35,828 bases of DNA from Gammaproteobacteria bacterium UBA7803 (lineage in GTDB: Bacteria > Pseudomonadota > Gammaproteobacteria > Pseudomonadales > Azotimanducaceae): NCBI GenBank assembly GCA_002480525.1, contig DLCH01000041.1, positions 938-36,765 on the forward strand, written 5' to 3'. Position numbers and translations under genes: made by a program. Below the pieces are notes generated by a model. The model was not told where the DNA came from and ran no database searches. It saw only the letters and a list, made by a program, of their open reading frames with translations. Shown piece after piece: positions 27,335-34,469 of this stretch (positions are counted from its first letter, which is position 1; the number at the start of each line of letters is the position of its first letter).

Positions 27335-27877
27335 GTGGAACTCACCCATCGCTACTACGCCGACGAGGACCAGTCGTCCCAGGCCGTTCACGCCGCCCTG
27401 ATCGCGGTGCTTGCCACCCTCGGCGGCATCGCCCTGTTCATCGACCGCGACGGCGGCGCGTCGGCCTGGATCGGCGCCGCCGTGCCCGGGATCGTGGCCC
27501 TGTCCGGCGCCTACGTGTACCTGCGGGCGCGGCTGCTGGAAGGCCGGCCGGTGGTCGAGGTGTCGGCTTCCGAGCTGCGCTGGCGCCCGCCCCGGACCCT
27601 GCTGTTCCGACGCGTCGCCCTCGCCGAAGTGATCGCCACCAGCCGGGGCACGGACGGCGAGCTGCACCTGATGACCCGCAGCGGCATCTACCACGTGCTG
27701 CCCCTCGGGGACATGAACCTGCGGGGCGCGAGCTTCACCGCCGACGTCATCGCCAGCGAGGTCGAGCGGGCCGTCGCCGTCCTCCAGCCGCGGCGCCGCG
27801 GCGGATCAGCGCGACGCGGCCCGGCAACGGCCGCCCAGCCGGACAGCCCGGACGCGGCGGCGGATCAGCCGCTCTGA
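27335..27877 (+). CDS. Small membrane protein of unknown function
   Basis: A 180-residue protein starting at GTG 27335, with an excellent GGAGGAGG ribosome-binding site about 9 nt upstream. Two hydrophobic helices (about 18-37 and 44-63) form a hairpin anchor. A soluble beta-rich domain follows (VVEVSASELRWRPPRTLLFR and ELHLMTRSGIYHVLPLGDMN), which resembles bacterial PH-like domains in pattern but is not a firm match. The last 40 residues are low-complexity, rich in Arg, Ala and Pro. It is 22 nt from dgkA, so probably co-transcribed. Its 3-prime end overlaps the end of the convergent HxlR gene by 13 nt. Confidence 0.72.
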   Translation: MELTHRYYADEDQSSQAVHAALIAVLATLGGIALFIDRDGGASAWIGAAVPGIVALSGAYVYLRARLLEGRPVVEVSASELRWRPPRTLLFRRVALAEVIATSRGTDGELHLMTRSGIYHVLPLGDMNLRGASFTADVIASEVERAVAVLQPRRRGGSARRGPATAAQPDSPDAAADQPL

Positions 27878-28230
27878 TCCGGGGTCAGCGTCGCCGCCCA
27901 CCGCCGGGCCCAGCCATCGAGCGCCAGGAGCTGCTCGCCGAGTTCCCGGCCGGCGGGGGTCAGGCCGTAGCCGGCGCTGTCCAGGTCGATGATGTCCAAT
28001 GCCCGCAGGGTCTTGAGGCGCTGATTGAGCACCGTCGGCGAGATGCCGTCGCAGCGGTCGCGCAGGCCCCGGAAGCCGGTTCTGCCCGCGCGCAGCTCCC
28101 AGAGAATGCGCAGCATCCAGCGCTGGCCCAGCACGTCGAGCAGCGCCATGATCGGCCGGCCGGTGCTCGAGCCCCGGGCCGGCCGCCCCGGGCGGGTACC
28201 GCCGCGTCCGGACTCAGCGTCTTCCGTCAT
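27865..28230 (-). CDS. HxlR-family transcriptional regulator
   Basis: A 121-residue winged-helix regulator. The HxlR core is visible: LDVLGQRWMLRILWELRAGR, FRGLRDRCDGISPTVLNQRL (recognition helix), KTLRALDIIDLDSAGYGLTP, and then AGRELGEQLLALDGWARRWA as the C-terminal dimer helix. The N-terminal 25 residues are a disordered Gly/Arg-rich extension. The ATG at 28230 is preferred because the AGGAG lies 6 nt upstream, whereas the ATG at 28236 is directly adjacent to it. It is divergent from the AhpD/CMD-like gene, and the spacer carries inverted repeats. Redox or quinone sensing is common for the family; here no conserved Cys beyond the single one in DRCDG is seen. Confidence 0.9.
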   Translation of the reverse strand: MTEDAESGRGGTRPGRPARGSSTGRPIMALLDVLGQRWMLRILWELRAGRTGFRGLRDRCDGISPTVLNQRLKTLRALDIIDLDSAGYGLTPAGRELGEQLLALDGWARRWAATLTPDQSG

Positions 28231-28270
28231 CGACATCTCCTGCTGGCGCGGTCACCGGCCCCTCGGGCTT

Positions 28271-28323
28271 GCGCTACATATTCAGTAGCGGTACAGTGAT
28301 CCCACTGCTACGAAAACTGTAGC
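28271..28323. promoter_or_regulatory. Inverted-repeat operator region between hxlR-like gene and CMD gene
   Basis: GTAGC/GCTAC and CAGTG/CACTG-type arms are interleaved: AGTAGC at 28284-28289, TACAGTG at 28292-28298, ACTGCTA at 28304-28310 and ACTGTAGC at 28316-28323. The repeats lie in an AT-richer stretch than the surroundings, within the divergent spacer, and are probably bound by the neighbouring HxlR protein. Confidence 0.5.
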
Positions 28324-28410
28324 ACCATCGCCCCGCCCCGACGAGGGGCCGGGCCTCTGGCCAGCCAGCCGCCACGGTGTTCCCCGGCGGCGCGAACCCG
28401 GGAGACCGCC

Positions 28411-28962
28411 ATGACCGCGAACCGCCTGCTGCCCCTCGAGCCGCCCTTCGACGCCGACGTGGCGGCCGTCCTCGACAGCTACCCGCAGCGCGACGGCTAC
28501 CTGCTGTCGCTGTTCCGGGTGTTCGCCAACAGCCCCCGGTTCCTGCGCAAGGGCACCGTCAACCTGCTCGACCGGGACAGCCCCCTGCCCATGCGGGAGC
28601 GGGAGCTGGTGATCCTGCGGGTGTGCGCGCGGCGGGACTGCGAGTACGAGTGGGGCGTCCACGTCGGCGCGTTCGCCGAGCACGTGGGCTTCACCCCGGA
28701 GCAGGTCGCCGCCACCCGGCTCGGCCCGGCGGGCGCGGCCTGCTGGACCGAGCGCGAGCAGACGCTGCTGACGGTGGTCGACGAGCTGTGCGCCGACGGC
28801 ACCCTGAGCGACGTCAGCCGCGAGCAATTCCAGCGGGCCTGGCCCGTCGACGCCCAGCTCGAGATCCTCGCGCTGGCCGGCAACTATCACACCATCAGCT
28901 TCGTCGCCAACGTCGCGGTCCTCCCGCCGGAGCCTTTCGCGGCGCGTTTTCCCCGCCCATAA
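28411..28962 (+). CDS. Carboxymuconolactone decarboxylase / AhpD-like protein
   Basis: A 183-residue all-helical protein of the CMD family. The core LVILRVCARRDCEYEWGVHV, followed by GAFAEHVGFTPEQVAA, matches the family motif with Glu and a Cys and His in the DCEYEWxxH arrangement, rather than the CxxC pair of true AhpD peroxidases. A second helical part with LEILALAGNYHTISFVANV closes the fold. It is probably an enzyme or redox partner under control of the divergent HxlR regulator. It is followed after 28 nt by the PPOX gene. Reaction unknown. Confidence 0.86.
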   Translation: MTANRLLPLEPPFDADVAAVLDSYPQRDGYLLSLFRVFANSPRFLRKGTVNLLDRDSPLPMRERELVILRVCARRDCEYEWGVHVGAFAEHVGFTPEQVAATRLGPAGAACWTEREQTLLTVVDELCADGTLSDVSREQFQRAWPVDAQLEILALAGNYHTISFVANVAVLPPEPFAARFPRP

Positions 28963-28990
28963 TCCGGCAGAGCGCTCACGGGAGAGAGCC

Positions 28991-29470
28991 ATGGCATCGC
29001 TGGAACAGACTGCCCCCGCCTTCGTCGAGATGGCCCACCGGATCGTCTGGTGCAGCGCCGCCAGCGTCGACCGCCAGGGCCGGCCCCGATCCCGGGTGCT
29101 GCATCCGCTGTGGCAGTGGGACGGCAAGCGGCTGTCGGGGTGGATCGCCACCGGGCCGACGCCGACCAAGCGCGCCCACCTGGCCGCGAGCCCGTACCTG
29201 TCGCTCAACTACTGGGAACCCGGTCAGGACACCTGCGTGGCCGAGTGCCGCGCCGAGTGGGCCTTCGACGAGGCGACCCGCCGTCAGGTCTGGGAGGCGT
29301 TCAAGCAGGCGCCCGCGCCGGTCGGCTACGACCCGGCCATGATCCCCGGCTGGGACGGACCGACGTCGGACACGTTCGCCGCGCTGCACCTGACCCCCTG
29401 GCGGCTGCGGGTGTTCCCGGGCAGCGTGCTGATGGGCCAGGGCGGCGAGGTGCTGACCTGGGAGGCCTGA
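28991..29470 (+). CDS. Pyridoxamine 5-prime-phosphate oxidase-like flavin-binding protein
   Basis: A 159-residue split-barrel protein of the PPOX/FMN-binding superfamily. It opens with FVEMAHRIVWCSAASVDRQG, then RPRSRVLHPLWQWDGKRLSG, WIATGPTPTKRAHLAASPYL and SLNYWEPGQDTCVAECRAEW, following the standard order of strands and the phosphate-binding loop (ATGPTPTKRAH). It ends with LHLTPWRLRVFPG. A GGGAGAG ribosome-binding site precedes the ATG. It would use FMN or F420-like cofactors in a small-molecule reduction or oxidation. It appears to be co-transcribed with the CMD-like gene upstream. Confidence 0.88.
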   Translation: MASLEQTAPAFVEMAHRIVWCSAASVDRQGRPRSRVLHPLWQWDGKRLSGWIATGPTPTKRAHLAASPYLSLNYWEPGQDTCVAECRAEWAFDEATRRQVWEAFKQAPAPVGYDPAMIPGWDGPTSDTFAALHLTPWRLRVFPGSVLMGQGGEVLTWEA

Positions 29471-29488
29471 GCGGCCGCCATGGCGCGG

Positions 29489-30121
29489 TCAGCCGGGCAG
29501 CAGCCCGCTCTGCTGGATGCCGTCGAACATGAACTGCACCGCCAGCGCGGACAGCAGCACGCCGAACACCCGGCTCACCACGTGCAGGCCCGTCAGCCCG
29601 AGGTAGCGCTGGAGCTGGCTGGCCAGCAGCAGCGACAGCAGGGTCACCAGCATCACCGCCAGCAGCATGGCGAGGACGATGCCCTGGGACAGCAGGCTGC
29701 CCTCCGCATCCGCCATCAGCAGGATGGTCGCGCCCATGGCGCCGGGCCCGGCGATCAGCGGCGTGGCCAGCGGAAACACGGTGACGTCGGCCCGGGTGGC
29801 GGCCTCCAGCGCCTCCTCCTCGGTGGTGGACGTGCTGCCCGACGGCCGGGCGAACACCATGTCGATGGCGATCAGCAGCAGCAGAATGCCCCCCGCCACC
29901 CGCAGCGCCGCCAGGGAGATGCCCAGGCTGGTGAGCAGCAGCTCGCCGGTGAGCGCGAAGATCAGCAGGATGCCGGTGGCGATCAGCGTGCCGCGCACCG
30001 CCATGCGGCGCCGCGCCTTCGGCGCCACCGCCGGCGTCATGGCGGCGAACACCGGTCCCACGTCGAGGGGGCCGATGGTGGCGAAGAACGTCGTGAAGGC
30101 CACGATGGCCGTCTCGGTCAT
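29489..30121 (-). CDS. MarC-family integral membrane protein
   Basis: A 210-residue inner-membrane protein with six predicted helices. Family features are FATIGPLDVGPVFAAMTPAV after the first helix, the IALTG-like GILLIFALTGELLLTSLGIS, RVAGGILLLLIAIDMVF, and FPLATPLIAGPGAMGATILL (the conserved P-x-A-GPG block), and it ends with VFGVLLSALAVQFMFDGI. The ATG at 30121 (MTETAIVAF) is used, with a GGAGG-like GGACCTCCC region upstream. The function of MarC/UPF0056 proteins is uncertain; a transporter role is assumed. It is the last of a three-gene minus-strand cluster after the bactofilin and methyltransferase genes. Confidence 0.93.
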   Translation of the reverse strand: MTETAIVAFTTFFATIGPLDVGPVFAAMTPAVAPKARRRMAVRGTLIATGILLIFALTGELLLTSLGISLAALRVAGGILLLLIAIDMVFARPSGSTSTTEEEALEAATRADVTVFPLATPLIAGPGAMGATILLMADAEGSLLSQGIVLAMLLAVMLVTLLSLLLASQLQRYLGLTGLHVVSRVFGVLLSALAVQFMFDGIQQSGLLPG

Positions 30122-30159
30122 CAAGGGAGGTCCGCCGCGCTGGAAACCGCCAGTCTACT

Positions 30160-30819
30160 TCAGCGGGCTTCCAGCAGCAGCTCCATGGCGCCGTCCTGCA
30201 GCAGCGTGCCCCGGGCGATATCGAAGCACTCGAGGGCTTCCGCCACCACCTTGCGGGAATGGGGATGCGTCGGCGCCCGGGAACCCTCGGGCCTCGGGCG
30301 CACGCTCAGGGTGTCGGCGTCGACGATGCCGTAGGCGAAACCGTGCTCCGGCGCGGTCCACGAGGAGCCCGGCGCGGTGGCTTTGAACGCGCCGAAACCA
30401 TGCCCCACCGTGTCGGCCCGCAGGTACGGCCGCAGCGCCCGGGAGAACCCGGTGAGGGCGGGCACCGGCAGGTAGTTGAGAAAGTCCCACAGCAGACACA
30501 GGTCGAAGCGGGTGTCGGCGGGAAAATCCAGCAGGCCCGAGAACACGGCGGTGTACCAGGCCACCGGGTCCTCGTCCTCCGGCACCGCGCCGAGCTCGGC
30601 GGTGTCGAACAGATCCGCGAAGTGCAGGCGGCAGCGGTAGCGGGATAAGAACTCGATGGTCTCGGCGGTGCCGCCGCCGACGTCGAGCACGGTCAGCGGC
30701 CGCGACTCGTCGATGCGCTCGAGCACCATGGGCAGCAGCAGCGTCTGCCGGCGCTCGCGCCCCGGCGCGCTGGCCGGCGCGTCGCGGTCGTCGCGCGCGC
30801 CGCCGCGTCTCCACGTCAT
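30160..30819 (-). CDS. SAM-dependent methyltransferase-like protein
   Basis: A 219-residue class I methyltransferase-like protein. The SAM-binding motif I is LTVLDVGGGTAETIEFLSRY near residues 42-61, motif II/III is CRLHFADLFDTAEL, and FDLCLLWDFLNYLPVPALTG corresponds to motif IV. The C-terminal half (HGFGAFKATAPGSSW; PTHPHSRKVVAEAL) is not specific. The ATG at 30819 is preceded by GGGGG and is the first protein-like start; longer upstream reading consists of arginine-rich noise. It sits 37 nt after the bactofilin gene and 38 nt before marC, so an operon is likely. The substrate is unknown. Confidence 0.82.
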   Translation of the reverse strand: MTWRRGGARDDRDAPASAPGRERRQTLLLPMVLERIDESRPLTVLDVGGGTAETIEFLSRYRCRLHFADLFDTAELGAVPEDEDPVAWYTAVFSGLLDFPADTRFDLCLLWDFLNYLPVPALTGFSRALRPYLRADTVGHGFGAFKATAPGSSWTAPEHGFAYGIVDADTLSVRPRPEGSRAPTHPHSRKVVAEALECFDIARGTLLQDGAMELLLEAR

Positions 30820-30856
30820 GATGCCCCCGTGCGCGTGGCGCCCCCCGGCGCGCCGC

Positions 30857-31381
30857 TCATGCCTTGCCGGTAGCCCCGCTGGATTTGTCGTCGACGGACA
30901 CGGGCTTGCCGGACGGCACCGGCTTCGGCGCCGGCGCGGCGCTCTCGGCGCTCGACGGGTCCATGTCGATGCTGCCCTTGAACTTGGCGCCATCCTCCAG
31001 GGTGACCCGGGGGCCGACGATGTTGCCCTGGACCTTGCCGGTCTTGGTGATGACCACCTTCTCCATGCCGACGATGTCGCCCTTCACCTCGCCGTCGATG
31101 CGGACCACGTTGGCGGTCAGGTTGGCGGTCACCCGGCCGGACTGACCGACCGTGAGATCGTTGTTCTTGAGTTGCACGGTGCCGTCGACCTTGCCCTCGA
31201 TCACCAGGTTTTCCTCGCCGGTGATGTCGCCCTTGATGGAGATGGTCTTGCCGATCATGGCGGTCCCCCTGACTTGATTTTCGGGTGTGTGCGGCCGGTT
31301 CTCGGTGGACGAGAACGCTCCTGCCTTGGCGGCGGGCTCGGCGGCGGGCTCGGTGTCCTTACGTTTGTCGAACATAGACAT
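30857..31381 (-). CDS. Bactofilin (polymer-forming cytoskeletal protein)
   Basis: A 174-residue bactofilin. After a disordered N terminus (MSMFDKRKDTEPAAEPAAKA), the central right-handed beta-helix runs from about 45 to 145, with the repeating pattern IGKTISIKGDITGEENLVIE, GTVQLKNNDLTVGQSGRVTA, NVVRIDGEVKGDIVGMEKVV and GNIVGPRVTLEDGAKFKGSI. A Pro/Ser-rich tail follows. Such proteins polymerise without nucleotide into membrane-associated filaments that organise cell shape or wall enzymes. Three ATGs cluster at the start (31384, 31381, 31375). The one at 31381 has the best spacing from GGGAAG. A perfect palindrome overlaps its promoter. Confidence 0.93.
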   Translation of the reverse strand: MSMFDKRKDTEPAAEPAAKAGAFSSTENRPHTPENQVRGTAMIGKTISIKGDITGEENLVIEGKVDGTVQLKNNDLTVGQSGRVTANLTANVVRIDGEVKGDIVGMEKVVITKTGKVQGNIVGPRVTLEDGAKFKGSIDMDPSSAESAAPAPKPVPSGKPVSVDDKSSGATGKA

Positions 31382-31410
31382 CATTGACTTCCCGTACGAC
31401 GAATGGCGCA

Positions 31411-31423
31411 CCGATAGTATCGG
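31411..31423. promoter_or_regulatory. 13-bp perfect palindrome over the bactofilin -10 region
   Basis: CCGATAGTATCGG reads identically on both strands apart from its centre base. On the minus strand it contains TACTAT (31419-31414), a five-of-six -10 match about 33 nt upstream of the bactofilin start. This suggests an operator or a coincidental palindromic -10; the -35 is not clear. Confidence 0.45.
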
Positions 31424-31524
31424 CTTTGCGGTTCCGGCGACACCGGGTCGCCGCGGGTCTGTGATGCAGGCGGGGTTATTCCTGACCGGCTGCGCCTGAT
31501 TACTCTGTACGAGCGATCCCCCCA

Positions 31525-31690
31525 GTGGGAGCGATGCCCGCTGTGGGAGCGATCTCCAGATCGCGATGGCTTCCGCCACGGCTATCGCGATCTGGAGATC
31601 GCTCCTACGGGTTGTCGCATGGCGCCGTGGGAGCGGCCTCCCGGCCGCGATCAGCCGCGCCCGACCCGCAGGCGCGGCCTCCCACAGGGT
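31525..31690. repeat. REP/BIME cluster of GTGGGAGCG elements
   Basis: Three copies of GTGGGAGCG begin at 31525, 31544 and 31627-31628 in one orientation, with inverted partners ending at about 31607 (GCTCCTAC) and 31684 (CCTCCCAC). The second and third copies have equal length, and their inner arms are GCGATC/GATCGC and GCGGCC/GGCCGC, so both strands of the stem changed together. The arms 31546-31567 and 31584-31605 form a perfect 22-bp inverted repeat with a 16-nt loop. This matches the pseudomonad REP type (GTGGGAGCGGGC...GCCCGCGAT) mobilised by REP-associated transposases. No such transposase is in the window. The cluster lies in the 319-bp gap between the bactofilin and phosphotransferase genes. 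Confidence 0.88.
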
Positions 31691-31703
31691 TCGAGCGTTC
31701 AGC

Positions 31704-32732
31704 TCACCCCAGCAGATCGAGCGCCCGGTCGATCAGCGGCTCCATGGCGAGCGCGGTGGTTTCCCACACCGGGTCGTGGCGCTTGCCGCGGCGGTGCAGG
31801 CTCAGGTTGAAGCCGCTGATGATGGCGAACTTGTAGGCGGCCAGGGCCCGGAACCAGCCGAGGTCGGGCAGCTCGCCGCCCCAGGCTTCGCGGTACAGCC
31901 GGATCAGGGTGTCCGGGTCGAGGAACATGGTCCGCGAGCCGTCGCCCTTGGGCCACGCCTCCGGGTCGCTGAAGGTGGCGATCCAGCCGACGTCGTTCAG
32001 GGTGGCGCCGATGCCGGTCAGCTCCCAGTCGATGACGGCCTTCAGATGACCGTCCTTCGAGCAGAACAGGTTCGCCGTCTGGAAGTCGCCGTGGAAGATG
32101 CCCACCGGCGCGTCCGTGGGGATCCGCTCCAGCAGCTTGCGGCGCACCTCCGGCGCCCGGGCCAGCCGCTCGGGCTCCGCCGCGCGCTCGTGGAACCGGT
32201 CCCAGCGGGTGACGTCCTCCTCGAACGGCACCGGATCGCCCAGGTAGGCGGCATGGGCCGGGTCGACCTTGTGAACGCCGGCCAGCGCGGTCATCGCCTG
32301 GCGGCCGAGCTCGACGAGCTGATCCCGAGGCAGCGACTGGCCCCACTCGCCCTCCCCCAGGCGCAGCACGTCGCCGGTCAGCCAGGGCACCACGAAGTAG
32401 GGGCAGTCGAACCATTCGAGATCGTCGCCGGACCACTGCACGGAGCAGTGCGGCACGTCGGTGGCGTCCAGGGCGTTCAGCACCGCCACCTGGCGCAGCA
32501 CGTCGGCGGTGCCGCGCCAGTTGACGTTGGGCGGCGGCAGCCGCACGAACCAGGAGTCGACGCCGGGCCGGTCCGGCGTGTTGCCGACGGCGTTGGCCGT
32601 TGCTACGCGAAAACCGTAGGCGAAGCCCGCATGGCCGGGCATCTTCACCACGTCGTGGACGCGCACGTCCGGGTCGTCGTACTTGGCCTGGCAGAAGGGC
32701 ACCAGGCGGCGGCTCAGTTCTTCGAGTTCCAC
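31704..32732 (-). CDS. APH-fold phosphotransferase (ACAD10/11 kinase-domain-like)
   Basis: A 342-residue kinase of the aminoglycoside phosphotransferase/choline kinase fold. N-lobe: HDVVKMPGHAGFAYGFRVAT and SWFVRLPPPN. C-lobe: the catalytic loop GIFHGDFQTANLF (Asp base, Asn) near residue 225 and the Mg-binding VIDWELTGIGATLNDVGW. It resembles the kinase family related to ACAD10/ACAD11, which phosphorylates 4-hydroxyacyl-CoA so that it can enter beta-oxidation. It begins at a GTG two bases after the acyl-CoA synthetase stop, with GGAG about 8 nt upstream, so the two genes form one unit. The substrate call is an inference from family and context; antibiotic resistance is unlikely. Confidence 0.88.
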   Translation of the reverse strand: MELEELSRRLVPFCQAKYDDPDVRVHDVVKMPGHAGFAYGFRVATANAVGNTPDRPGVDSWFVRLPPPNVNWRGTADVLRQVAVLNALDATDVPHCSVQWSGDDLEWFDCPYFVVPWLTGDVLRLGEGEWGQSLPRDQLVELGRQAMTALAGVHKVDPAHAAYLGDPVPFEEDVTRWDRFHERAAEPERLARAPEVRRKLLERIPTDAPVGIFHGDFQTANLFCSKDGHLKAVIDWELTGIGATLNDVGWIATFSDPEAWPKGDGSRTMFLDPDTLIRLYREAWGGELPDLGWFRALAAYKFAIISGFNLSLHRRGKRHDPVWETTALAMEPLIDRALDLLG

Positions 32733-32734
32733 GT

Positions 32735-34279
32735 TCAGACTCCGGCCGGACCGGGAAACTGCTCGCGCAGCACCCGCTTGAGGATTTTGCCGCTGGGGTT
32801 GCGGGGGATCTCGTCGACGAACTCCACCGCCTTGGGCTGCTTGAACCCGGCCAGCTTGCCACGGCAGTAGTCGAGCACCTCGGCCGCCGTCAGGGCGTCG
32901 TCCTTGGGCACCACGATGGCCAGCGGCGACTCGCCCCACTTCTCGCTCGGCAGGCCGATCACCGCGGCCTCGACGATCTGCGGGTGGCCGCTCAGCACCC
33001 CCTCGATCTCCGCCGGATAGACGTTCTCGCCGCCGGAGATGATCATGTCCTTGATGCGGTCCTGGATGGCCACGAAGCCCGCCTCGTCCATCACCGCCAC
33101 GTCGCCGGTGTGGAGCCAGCCGTTCTTCAGGGTCTCGGCGGTGGCGTCCGGGCGGTTCCAGTACTCGCGCATGACGTGGGCGCCACGCACCACCACCTCG
33201 CCGGCCTCCCCAGGCGCGCAGGGCGTGCCGTCGTCGCGGACCACCTGCACCTCGGTATGAAAGAAGGCCTTGCCGGTGGATTCCGGCCGGGCCAGCGCGT
33301 TCTCGCTGTCCATCACGCACGCCGGGCCGCAGGATTCCGTCAGCCCGTAGACCTGCAGGATGCCGATGCCGAGGTCCGCATAGCGCCGGGTCAGCGCCAC
33401 CGGCACCGGGGCGGCGCCGGTCATGATCCAGCGTACGGTGGAGAAGTCGGTGCGCTCGTGGCCGCCGGTCTGCAGCATGAAGTTCAGCATGGCGGGCACC
33501 ATCAGCCCGGTGTTGATCTTCTCCCGCTCGATGAGCTGCCAGGCGAGATTGGGGTCGAAGGCCCGCATGACGACCGAGGTCGCGCCCTTGTAGACGTTCA
33601 CCGCCAGCGGCGTGAGCGCGCCGACGTGGAACATGGGCAGCGCCGCCAGGTAGCGGTCGCCGTCCTGGTAGTCCACCGTGGCGGCGATGGTGAGAATGCC
33701 CCAGATCGCCGACGAATGGGTGTGGACGACCCCCTTGGGCAGGCCGGTGGTGCCGGAGGTGTACATGATGTACAGCATGTCGTCGTCGCTGGCCGCGGGA
33801 TCGGGCTCGGCGTCGCCGGCGGCGTCGCGGAAACTCTCGTAGGCCTCGGCGAAATAGGCGGTCTCCTTCGGGCCCGCCACCTGCAGCCACTGCTCGACGT
33901 CGGTCTTGTCGCCCCGGGCATGGAGCTCGGCCACCGTGTCCAGGAACTCGTCGCCGTAGATCAGCCGGCGGGTGCCGCTGTCCTTGAGGATGAACTCCAG
34001 CTCGTCCGCCACCAGCCGCCAGTTCAGGGGCACCACCACAGCGCCGATCTTGGCCAAGGCGAAGAACGACTCCATGAACTCGGCGCTGTTCATGACCAGC
34101 AGGCCGACCCGCTCGCCGGGGGCGACGCCGGCGTCGCGGAAGGCGTTGGCCAGCCGGTTGCTGCGGGCGTTCAGGTCCCGGTAGGTCAGCCGGACGTCGG
34201 CATGGCTGTCGACATAGGCCTCCCGATCCGGATTCAGGAACGCCCGCTTGGTCAGCAGCAGGCCGAGATTGTTACGCAT
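32735..34279 (-). CDS. Acyl-CoA synthetase (AMP-forming, class I adenylating enzyme)
   Basis: A 514-residue fatty-acid--CoA ligase. Adenylate-forming motifs are all present: the P-loop-like YTSGTTGLPKGVVHTH near residue 170, the A4-A5 block with VYGLTESCGPACVMD, GWLHTGDVAVMDEAGF near 380, the hinge DRIKDMIISGGENVYPAEIE and the C-terminal lysine block RNPSGKILKRVLREQF. It activates a carboxylic acid (medium/long-chain or unusual) to the acyl-CoA, through acyl-AMP. The ATG at 34279 has GGAGGG 6 nt upstream; the longer upstream frame is not family-like. A TGAAACGGCTTTCA element lies in its leader/promoter region. It is followed directly by the APH-type kinase gene. Confidence 0.95.
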   Translation of the reverse strand: MRNNLGLLLTKRAFLNPDREAYVDSHADVRLTYRDLNARSNRLANAFRDAGVAPGERVGLLVMNSAEFMESFFALAKIGAVVVPLNWRLVADELEFILKDSGTRRLIYGDEFLDTVAELHARGDKTDVEQWLQVAGPKETAYFAEAYESFRDAAGDAEPDPAASDDDMLYIMYTSGTTGLPKGVVHTHSSAIWGILTIAATVDYQDGDRYLAALPMFHVGALTPLAVNVYKGATSVVMRAFDPNLAWQLIEREKINTGLMVPAMLNFMLQTGGHERTDFSTVRWIMTGAAPVPVALTRRYADLGIGILQVYGLTESCGPACVMDSENALARPESTGKAFFHTEVQVVRDDGTPCAPGEAGEVVVRGAHVMREYWNRPDATAETLKNGWLHTGDVAVMDEAGFVAIQDRIKDMIISGGENVYPAEIEGVLSGHPQIVEAAVIGLPSEKWGESPLAIVVPKDDALTAAEVLDYCRGKLAGFKQPKAVEFVDEIPRNPSGKILKRVLREQFPGPAGV

Positions 34280-34300
34280 GACGCCCTCCCCGGAACGAAC

Positions 34301-34314
34301 TGAAACGGCTTTCA
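34301..34314. promoter_or_regulatory. Operator-like element before acyl-CoA synthetase
   Basis: TGAAACGGCTTTCA has symmetric outer arms (TGAAA and TTTCA) and lies 22 nt upstream of the acyl-CoA synthetase ATG. It shares TGAAACG-N-N-TT with sites before the acyl-CoA dehydrogenase pair and the crotonase gene. Confidence 0.5.
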
Positions 34315-34435
34315 TTCTCGACAATCCGGGGCCCGGAGTGAATAGCCGTGGGAACCGGCGCACACTTTCGTGACGGGTGTTTCAGGCCCATGCTGCTATG
34401 CAACAATTGGTAACAAAAAACCCCCGTCCGGGCCC

Positions 34436-34463
34436 TTGCCGGCCAACCGCTTTTCTTTAGAAT
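34436..34463 (+). promoter_or_regulatory. Plus-strand sigma-70 promoter candidate
   Basis: TTGCCG (34436-34441), a 16-nt spacer and TAGAAT (34458-34463), followed by a GC-rich discriminator (GCGCGCC) of the kind found before stable-RNA genes. Transcription would begin at about 34470, right before the folded segment. Confidence 0.55.
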
Positions 34464-34469
34464 GCGCGC

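Noticed and set aside
32000..32732. Aminoglycoside resistance gene
   Set aside because: The fold is APH-like, but the sequence and the operon with an acyl-CoA synthetase point to the metabolic ACAD10/11-type kinases.
34410..34432. T-run on the minus strand as a terminator
   Set aside because: Only a 4-bp stem with a 2-nt loop could be drawn beside it, and it lies upstream of the acyl-CoA synthetase promoter region, where a terminator would serve only an undetected minus-strand transcript.
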